11,298 nucleotides of DNA from Candidatus Aminicenantota bacterium (GTDB lineage Bacteria > Acidobacteriota > UBA6911 > RPQK01 > JAJDTT01), in assembly GCA_026706325.1 (NCBI GenBank), contig JAPOYZ010000140.1, positions 1-11,298 of the forward strand. The letters run 5' to 3'. The position numbers and the translations under genes were made by a program. Within the stretch, counting starts at the first letter, position 1. Each line of letters opens with the position of its first letter. This document shows, one piece after another, positions 1 through 5,649 of this stretch. Below the pieces are notes generated by a model. The model had not been told where the DNA came from. It saw only the letters and a list, made by a program, of their open reading frames with translations, and made no database searches.

Positions 1-98
1 CAATTGGAAAAATCCTTTTGCAGAATCTGCTGCGGGTCGGGGACGGCGGCGCCCACCGACAGGAAGAGCGACAAGATCAGACCCGTTCGCAGCAGCAA
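1..98 (-). CDS. N-terminus of a probable secreted protein (runs off left edge)
   Basis: Thirty-two open codons read leftward out of the window. Translation begins MLLRTGLILSLFLSVGAAVP and continues with a Gln/Asp-rich stretch. This is a short signal peptide: one Arg, a hydrophobic core of about 12 residues, and a small-residue cleavage region near Gly16-Ala17-Ala18. The start is a TTG at 98-96, chosen because GAGGAG (complement of 104-109) lies five bases upstream and because the frame is closed by a stop further upstream. An earlier in-frame TTG at 125 has its purine run directly against the start codon and is less likely. Third codon positions are mostly G or C, as in the neighbours. The mature protein lies outside the window, so no function can be given. 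It is separated by 171 bases from the carrier gene upstream on the same strand. Confidence 0.5.
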   Translation of the reverse strand, partial: MLLRTGLILSLFLSVGAAVPDPQQILQKDFSN

Positions 99-214
99 TG
101 GAACTCCTCGAAAGATCCCGGCCAATCCCCTCGTTCAGGAACTCACACTCCGCCGGACCGCGCCTGTCACACCCGGCGACGGCTTGCAAAAATTTTAACA
201 CAGGGGACTGCGCG

Positions 215-230
215 GTCCGGCTGGCCGGAC
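215..230. repeat. Perfect 6-bp GC hairpin between MFS gene and secreted-protein gene
   Basis: GTCCGG and CCGGAC are separated by the four bases CTGG. The element sits 40 bases past the MFS stop codon and has no T-run after it on either strand. It could act as an attenuating structure or an mRNA 3'-end hairpin, but it is not a textbook intrinsic terminator. Confidence 0.35.
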
Positions 231-267
231 GGAAACAGGAGCGAACAACCACGGAAGCCCGGTGTCC

Positions 268-283
268 CGTCAGGTTCCTGACG
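268..283 (-). terminator. Palindrome overlapping the MFS stop codon
   Basis: CGTCAGG, TT, CCTGACG form an inverted repeat (seven matched bases each side, though the innermost pairs cannot form in a real hairpin). It spans the TGA stop of the carrier gene (complement of 270-272). Together with the 215-230 hairpin it could form the 3' end of the carrier transcript. No T-tract follows, so the terminator label is tentative. Confidence 0.25.
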
Positions 284-1805
284 AACCGATGGACTCGGGC
301 TTGTAGCCCCCCCGCGAACGGAAATAGGCGATCAGGATCAGGTAGCAGGCCAGCATGACGAGGGGAAGCACGGCGATCCTGGCCAGCGTTCCCTGTTTGG
401 AGATCACCACCACCTCGCCGACGCGCTCCCGGTTCTCCTGGTCGAGATTTCCCAAAGCGGCCTGATCCAAGGCGTTGTACCGGCCCAGAAGCCCCAGCTT
501 CTCGGTCATGACCTGGGCATGCAGGGCCTGGTCTTCCTGTTTCATCAGGCGATCGAACGCCTGGTCCTGAAAGGTGCCGATGAGGGGTCCGCCCAGGACC
601 CCCACCGCCAGCATCCCGACCCCGGCGATGGCGTTCAGGGTCAATGCCCCGCCGCGGGGAAAGGACTCGCTCACGACTCCCAGGGTCGCCGGCCAGAAGA
701 AGGTCTTGCCCACGCCGTAGAGCGTGGCGGCCAGGAAAATCACGGAGGCGGCCTGGCCGGCGGAAGACAACCAGAAAAGGCCGGCGGCGGCGATGAGGGC
801 CGAAACGGCCAGCAGGCCCAAGGGGGAGATGCGGTGGATGATGGGGCCCGCGAAGAAGCGAAGGACGAACATGATGAGGGACGTGTAGATCAGGACCAGC
901 GCGCCGGCGTCGGGACTGGCCAGCACGGAACTCATCAGGTCGGCGATCCAACTGTCGGTTCCCAGTTCGGTCGTCGCCAGGGGCATCATGATCAGCATCA
1001 GGAAGACGAACATGGGCCGTCCCAACGAGCGGACGAAGTAGACGAACGCGGCCGTCGGCGCCACGACCAGCACCACCTTCATCCATGGCTCGAGCGCGCT
1101 CTGGTGGACCAGCAGGATCTGGTCCAGTCCCTGCACCAGCAGATAGCAGACGATCAGGCAGCTCGCCGCGCCGAATTCCCGGAGCATGTCCAGGTAGGGG
1201 ACTCCGGCGGCCACCCGCTCCTGAACGGGAAACTTCCGGCCCAGCAACAGGAACCCGTAGAGGAGGGTGGGAATCACCACCAGGCCCACCTTCCACTGCC
1301 ACAGATTGCCGGAAACCCCTCCCAGCGTGTCCCCGGTTCCCAGGGTCATGGCCAGGAGGCCGCCCAGGACCAGGCCTCCGGGCCAGCCGGCGTGGAGCAC
1401 GCTCAGGTAGTGGGTTTTCTGCTTGTCGTAGATGGTGGCCACCACGGGATTGATCACCGCTTCGACGATCCCGTTGGAAAGGGCGAACAGGAAGGTGCCC
1501 AGGTACAGAGTCGCGAAGTTTCCGGCGAAGATGGTGATCACGGCCGACGCCAGGTGACCCGCGAAGGCGATCACCATGGAGACTCCGTACCCGATCCGGT
1601 CCACCACCAGGCTGAAGAGAATGATGGAGATGGCGAAGGGATAGAGTCCCGCTCCCACCAGGTACCCGATCTGCTCTCCGCTGAGATTGAACTGGGCCCG
1701 CCAGTCATCCAGGATCATGGCCCGCACCACGAATCCGAACGCGGTGGCCACCAGCGCAAAGAAACATCCCAGAAACAGCCTTCGCCCACCGCTTCCATTC
1801 GACAT
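270..1805 (-). CDS. MFS family transporter (putative sugar permease)
   Basis: A 511-residue integral membrane protein with hydrophobic segments spread over the whole length, consistent with about 12 helices. The N-terminal half has the loop-2 signature of the major facilitator superfamily as DRIGYG (69-74). Two further motifs, NGIVEAVINP (111-120) and HAGWPGG (138-144), are ones I associate with an uncharacterised group of MFS carriers in Planctomycetota, Verrucomicrobiota and Acidobacteriota. A polar region of about 60 residues (412-475), probably a periplasmic or cytoplasmic domain, separates the penultimate helix from the last one (476-495). The start is ATG at 1805 with GAGGTGG just upstream (complement of 1810-1816). 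It is divergent from the kinase-fusion/nagA operon, which suggests it imports the sugar those enzymes handle. That is a context inference; no substrate-binding residues could be recognised. Confidence 0.85.
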   Translation of the reverse strand: MSNGSGGRRLFLGCFFALVATAFGFVVRAMILDDWRAQFNLSGEQIGYLVGAGLYPFAISIILFSLVVDRIGYGVSMVIAFAGHLASAVITIFAGNFATLYLGTFLFALSNGIVEAVINPVVATIYDKQKTHYLSVLHAGWPGGLVLGGLLAMTLGTGDTLGGVSGNLWQWKVGLVVIPTLLYGFLLLGRKFPVQERVAAGVPYLDMLREFGAASCLIVCYLLVQGLDQILLVHQSALEPWMKVVLVVAPTAAFVYFVRSLGRPMFVFLMLIMMPLATTELGTDSWIADLMSSVLASPDAGALVLIYTSLIMFVLRFFAGPIIHRISPLGLLAVSALIAAAGLFWLSSAGQAASVIFLAATLYGVGKTFFWPATLGVVSESFPRGGALTLNAIAGVGMLAVGVLGGPLIGTFQDQAFDRLMKQEDQALHAQVMTEKLGLLGRYNALDQAALGNLDQENRERVGEVVVISKQGTLARIAVLPLVMLACYLILIAYFRSRGGYKPESIGSSGT

Positions 1806-1829
1806 GAATCCACCTCTCTTCTGTTGAAC

Positions 1830-1848
1830 GGGAACCGGAGCCGGTCCC
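1830..1848 (-). promoter_or_regulatory. Leader hairpin of the MFS transcript
   Basis: The inverted repeat GGGAACCGG / CCGGTCCC, with one bulged base, lies between the predicted promoter (1862-1890) and the ribosome site of the carrier. It could be a 5'-UTR stem-loop or a dyad operator. Only the symmetry is observed. Confidence 0.3.
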
Positions 1849-1861
1849 GCCGTACCCCGAA

Positions 1862-1890
1862 ATTTTGAGGGACACCCCGCCGAGAGTCAA
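1862..1890 (-). promoter_or_regulatory. Sigma-70-type promoter for the MFS gene
   Basis: Read on the minus strand, TTGACT (complement of 1885-1890; five of six to the -35 consensus) is followed after exactly 17 bases by CAAAAT (complement of 1862-1867; four of six to the -10 consensus). Transcription would begin near 1855 and give a leader of about 50 bases. This is one of very few AT-rich spots in the divergent region. Confidence 0.5.
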
Positions 1891-1910
1891 TCGACCCGGC
1901 AAGCCGCGGA

Positions 1911-1959
1911 GGGCGCCCGCAAGGGGTGCCCCAACGCGCCGGCGGCTGGAAAGCCGCCG
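1911..1959. repeat. Tandem pair of GC-rich hairpins in the divergent intergenic region
   Basis: The first stem pairs GGGCGCCC (1911-1918) with GGGTGCCC (1924-1931), with one G-T wobble and loop GCAAG. The second is an uninterrupted 8-bp stem, CGGCGGCT (1940-1947) with AGCCGCCG (1952-1959), around the tetraloop GGAA. Only eight bases separate them. Two adjacent hairpins in an intergenic space resemble REP/BIME-type dispersed elements. They lie 40-90 bases before the kinase-fusion start, so they would also be in its 5'-UTR if transcription starts upstream. Confidence 0.45.
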
Positions 1960-1998
1960 CTCCACCTTGGTAGGATTTCGGCGGCAAGACCACGCGAG

Positions 1999-4467
1999 AT
2001 GGAGACCACCTGCGTCATTCTCTGCGGCGGACACGGTAGGCGCATGGGCTCCTCCCGGCACCACAAAGTCTGTTTCCCCATCGCCGGAGTCCCCGCCATC
2101 GTCCGCATCATCGACACTCTCAAGTCCGCCGGACTGAAGCATTTTCTCCTGGTCGTGGGCCAACGGGCCGTCGACGTCATGGAGACGGTGACCCGGGTCC
2201 ACCCCGATGTCTCCTTCGCCTACCAGCCCGAAGCGCTGGGGACAGGGCACGCGGCCGGGTGCGCCGCCCGGGTCCTACGCGACCGGCGCGCCGGCGGCGA
2301 CGTCCTGATCACCATGGGAGACAAGGTCATCGAGGCCCAGGTGGTGCGGGACCTGATGGAACGCCACCGGTCGGAAGCCGCGGACCTGACGCTCGCGGCT
2401 CTCCCCAAGGAGACGGAAAGCAGCGCCGGCCGGATCCTGCTGAACTCGGAATCGAGACCTTTGGCCGTGGTCGAGGTGGCCGACATCCACCGCTCGTCGG
2501 AGACCGGGATCCCCATCGCGGTCGGGGGAACGGAAATGTCCGCCGCCGGGATCGAGTCCGGAAGCCGATTGCTCAACACCTCCCTCTATCTCTTCAGAGC
2601 CGAATCCCTGCACTCTTCCCTGGCGGCCCTCGCGGCCGACAACGCCCAGCAGGAACTCTACCTGACGGACACGGTGGAGCAGGTTTCCGCCAACGGAGGC
2701 GCCACTTCGGTGCTGGAGGTGGCCGACCCACAGGATCTCATGGGGTTCAACACGCCGGAGGAGCTGCTCCGGATCGAGGAGACGCTGGGCCGGCGCAAGC
2801 CTCATGGCGAGGGTCCCGCGGAGCCTCTCCCGCAGATCGACCCGAGCCGTCTGAAACCGGCCGGCGAGTGGTTGGAGATCCTGAACCGGAAGCCCCCGTC
2901 CCTGCGGCGGTCTCTCTCGCAGGTATACGGCTCCGGCGGAGTCCTCCTGGAGCAGCGCATTCGCGCCTGCCGGCGCCTGCTGGAACGTTTCGTCGAGAGC
3001 CACGGCGGGGCGCGCCCCGTGGTGCTGGCGCGGGCTCCGGGACGTCTCAACCTCATGGGACGGCACGTGGACCACCGGGGCGGGTACGTGAACACCATGG
3101 CCATCAACCGGGAGATCCTGTTGGCCGCCTCTCCCCGGGAAGACGACAGCATCACTCTTCGGCACCTCTCTTCGGACGAATTTCCCGACAGGACCTTTCG
3201 CATCCGCGATCTGTTGCCCGACACCGACTGGCTCGCCTGGATGGACTTCATCAGTTCCTACACCGTCAACCAGTTTCTCAGCGTGTCACGGGGAGATTGG
3301 AGCAACTACGCCCGGGCCGCCGTGCTGCGGCTCCAGCACGCCTACCCTCACCGCAGGTTGCGGGGAATGGACTGCGTCGTCTGGGGGGACATCCCCCTGG
3401 GCGCCGGCCTCTCCAGCAGCTCGGCTCTGGTAGTGGCCATGGCGGAGGCGTCGGTGGCCCTCAACCAACTGGCTCTGAGCACCCGGCAATTCGTGGATCT
3501 TTGCGGCGAGGGGGAATGGTTCGTCGGGTCCCGCGGCGGAATCGCCGACCAGGCCGCCATTCGCGGCGGGGAGAAGGACAAGGTCAGCAAGATCGGGTTC
3601 TTTCCGTTCCGGATCGAAGAGACCATCGACCTGCCCCGGGAGCTGTCGGTCATCATCGCCAACAGCCAGGCCGCCGTATCCAAGAGCCACGAGGCCAGGC
3701 ACACCTTCAATCACCGGGTGGCCTGCTACGACCTGGCGGAGATGTTGCTGCGCAAGCACGCTTCCTTCCTGGGAGCCATGAAGCACCTCAGGGACCTGGA
3801 CCCCGGCAAGCTGGGCCTGTCTCAGGCCGAGATCTACCGCCTGCTGAAACAGTTGCCCCAGCAGACCGGCCGCCGCGGCATTTTGAAGCAGTTGCAGGAC
3901 CAGACCGAACGAGTCGAGGAGATCTTCTCGACTCACGACGACCTGGGGAATTATCCCCTGAGGGGAGTCGCTCTCTTCGGCGTCACCGAGTGCCGGCGCA
4001 GCGACCGGTTCTCCCGGCTGCTGAAGGACCGCCGGTTCGCCCGGATCGGAGAAATGATGCGGGTCAGCCACGACGGCGACCGCATCGTCCGGCATGACCA
4101 GGACCGGCCCCGTCCTCATTCCACCGCCTGCGGCGACCTGCATCTGGACCGCCTGGTCCGGGACTCCTTCTCCCCGGATCCCGCCAGGAGGGAGAGCGCC
4201 CGCCTCTGGATGCAGCCAGGCAGCTATGCCTGCTCCACGCCCAAGATCGATCGGATCGTGGATCTGGCCTGTGCCCAGCCGGGGGTCGTGGGGGCTCAAC
4301 TCTCAGGTGCGGGCCTGGGGGGCTGCGCCATGATCCTGGTCCGAACCGAGGCGGTGGAGCGGACGCTGAGACATCTGACCCGTGCTTGGCGTGAGGCCCA
4401 GGGCCTGGAGGTCGAGGCCTACGTCTGCCGGCCGGTGGCGGGAAGCGGACTCATCAACTGCCGGTGA
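1999..4467 (+). CDS. Fused GlmU-like sugar-1-phosphate nucleotidyltransferase / GHMP sugar kinase
   Basis: An 822-residue two-domain cytoplasmic enzyme. Residues 1-265 are a nucleotidyltransferase. They show the nucleotide loop CGGHGRRMGSSRHHK (9-23), GTGHA (81-85), a metal-binding Asp in TMGDK (D108), Asn193 in LLNTSLYLF, and NAQQELYLTDTVE (215-227), which closely resembles the NAQGEYYLTD stretch of GlmU. Residues about 340-815 are a galactokinase-type GHMP kinase. They show RAPGRLNLMGRHVDHRGG (345-362), the phosphate loop PLGAGLSSSSA (466-476), the catalytic Asp in GGIADQ (D517), and QLSGAGLGGCAMI (767-779). The order, pyrophosphorylase first and kinase second, matches the fucose-salvage enzyme Fkp. 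The likely chemistry is sugar to sugar-1-phosphate to NDP-sugar. The GlmU-like front and the nagA neighbour favour an N-acetylhexosamine, by inference. The ATG start is set by homology because no clear Shine-Dalgarno precedes it. nagA follows after 24 bases. Confidence 0.85.
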   Translation: METTCVILCGGHGRRMGSSRHHKVCFPIAGVPAIVRIIDTLKSAGLKHFLLVVGQRAVDVMETVTRVHPDVSFAYQPEALGTGHAAGCAARVLRDRRAGGDVLITMGDKVIEAQVVRDLMERHRSEAADLTLAALPKETESSAGRILLNSESRPLAVVEVADIHRSSETGIPIAVGGTEMSAAGIESGSRLLNTSLYLFRAESLHSSLAALAADNAQQELYLTDTVEQVSANGGATSVLEVADPQDLMGFNTPEELLRIEETLGRRKPHGEGPAEPLPQIDPSRLKPAGEWLEILNRKPPSLRRSLSQVYGSGGVLLEQRIRACRRLLERFVESHGGARPVVLARAPGRLNLMGRHVDHRGGYVNTMAINREILLAASPREDDSITLRHLSSDEFPDRTFRIRDLLPDTDWLAWMDFISSYTVNQFLSVSRGDWSNYARAAVLRLQHAYPHRRLRGMDCVVWGDIPLGAGLSSSSALVVAMAEASVALNQLALSTRQFVDLCGEGEWFVGSRGGIADQAAIRGGEKDKVSKIGFFPFRIEETIDLPRELSVIIANSQAAVSKSHEARHTFNHRVACYDLAEMLLRKHASFLGAMKHLRDLDPGKLGLSQAEIYRLLKQLPQQTGRRGILKQLQDQTERVEEIFSTHDDLGNYPLRGVALFGVTECRRSDRFSRLLKDRRFARIGEMMRVSHDGDRIVRHDQDRPRPHSTACGDLHLDRLVRDSFSPDPARRESARLWMQPGSYACSTPKIDRIVDLACAQPGVVGAQLSGAGLGGCAMILVRTEAVERTLRHLTRAWREAQGLEVEAYVCRPVAGSGLINCR

Positions 4468-4491
4468 CCGGCGGGAGGGAGACGGGAAGAC

Positions 4492-5649
4492 ATGGAAGCC
4501 ACCCACTATGAAGGAAGAGACGTTCGGACCGGGCGATCCATCTCCGTGGGCGTGACGGGTGAGACCATCGCCGATGTTCGGTCGGAGAATCGCGCCGGGC
4601 CCGGACCCTGGATCGCTCCGGCCCTGTTGGACATCCAGCTCAACGGCTTCGGCGGTTACGGGTTCAATGAAGCGGAGACCTCGCCGGAATCGGTGGCGAG
4701 GGTGGTCCGAAGCCAGTGGAGGGCCGGGGTCGGCGCTTTCCTGCCGACCGTGACCACCCACTCCCAGGACCGGATGCTCCATTCCCTGAGGGCCATCACG
4801 GCCGCTTGCCGGGATCCCCTCACCCGCCGCTCGATCCTGGGAATCCACGTGGAGGGTCCCCACATCTCACGGCTGGACGGCCCCCGGGGAGCCCACCCGC
4901 TGGAACATGTCCGGCTGCCCTCGTGGGACGAATTCCTCCGGATGCAGGAAGCCGCCGAAGGCGGAATCCTCCTGGTGACGCTGGCGCCGGAGCTGGAGGG
5001 GGCCATCCCCTTCATCGAGCGATTGGCGGAAGCAGGGGTCGTGGTCGCCATCGGTCACACCAACGCCTCGGCGCACGATCTGGACACCGCCATCAAGGCC
5101 GGCGCCCGTCTCTCGACCCACCTGGGAAACGGAGCCCACTCATTGCTTCCGCGGCATCCCAACTACATCTGGGAGCAACTGTCCAGAGACCGGCTCGACT
5201 GCAGCGTCATCGCCGACGGGCATCACCTCCCCGCCTCGGTTCTCAAGTGCATTCTGCGGTGCAAGGGAGTGGAGCGCATCATCCTCATCAGCGACGCCGT
5301 CACCCCCGCCGGACTCCCCCCCGGCACCTACCCGGCGGCGGGAGGAGCGGTGGAGGTGGCCGCCAACGGCCGGATCTCCCTGGCCGGAACGCCATATCTG
5401 GCCGGGGCCGGGGCCCACTTGTGCCAAGGCGTCTCCAACCTGGTCCGCATGGGCGTGGCCTCTCGGCACGATGCCCTTCGGATGGCGAGCCTGCATCCCG
5501 CCCGGCTCCTGGCCCGGGACGACCGGATGGGAGCCCTGGAACCGGGAAAGCTGGCCCACCTGGTCCAGTTCTCATGGACGGAGGAAGGGATCCGGGTCCA
5601 TCGAACGGTGCTCGGCGGTCAGGTGGTCTTCGACGACGGCGCCGCCTGA
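4492..5649 (+). CDS. nagA: N-acetylglucosamine-6-phosphate deacetylase (NagA type)
   Basis: A 385-residue amidohydrolase-superfamily enzyme of normal NagA length. It removes acetate from GlcNAc-6-phosphate to give glucosamine-6-phosphate in the cytoplasm. It shares DIQLNGFGG (47-55) with E. coli NagA. Metal ligands are visible as E121 in HVEGPHI, H189 in GHTNA and H210 in STHLGNGAH. ADGHHL (241-246) corresponds to the substrate-binding ADGLHV. D268 in LISDAVTPAG is the catalytic acid/base. The C-terminal part ends with the usual ALEPGKLAHLV strand (348-358). It follows the kinase fusion by 24 bases that include purine-rich GGGAGGGAGACGGGAAG, so the two are probably one operon. Its last 31 bases overlap the 3' end of recQ on the other strand. 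Relatives act on other N-acetyl-sugar phosphates, so exact specificity is inferred. Confidence 0.9.
   Translation: MEATHYEGRDVRTGRSISVGVTGETIADVRSENRAGPGPWIAPALLDIQLNGFGGYGFNEAETSPESVARVVRSQWRAGVGAFLPTVTTHSQDRMLHSLRAITAACRDPLTRRSILGIHVEGPHISRLDGPRGAHPLEHVRLPSWDEFLRMQEAAEGGILLVTLAPELEGAIPFIERLAEAGVVVAIGHTNASAHDLDTAIKAGARLSTHLGNGAHSLLPRHPNYIWEQLSRDRLDCSVIADGHHLPASVLKCILRCKGVERIILISDAVTPAGLPPGTYPAAGGAVEVAANGRISLAGTPYLAGAGAHLCQGVSNLVRMGVASRHDALRMASLHPARLLARDDRMGALEPGKLAHLVQFSWTEEGIRVHRTVLGGQVVFDDGAA

Noticed and set aside
4..198. A 64-codon plus-strand frame at the left edge with two Cys near its start
   Set aside because: No ribosome site, no hydrophobic or domain pattern; the minus strand has a better supported signal-peptide start.
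519..1868. A 449-codon plus-strand open frame opposite the MFS gene
   Set aside because: Its translation is low-complexity, rich in Gly, Gln, His and Asp without domains, while the minus strand gives a clear membrane carrier. It is a by-product of high GC.
2259..4097. A 612-codon plus-strand frame inside the kinase fusion
   Set aside because: It is rich in Arg, Gly and Pro with no recognisable motif; the frame of 1999-4467 carries all nucleotidyltransferase and GHMP motifs.
3286..4299. A 337-codon minus-strand frame opposite the kinase domain
   Set aside because: No domain features; it is a shadow of the real gene in GC-rich DNA.
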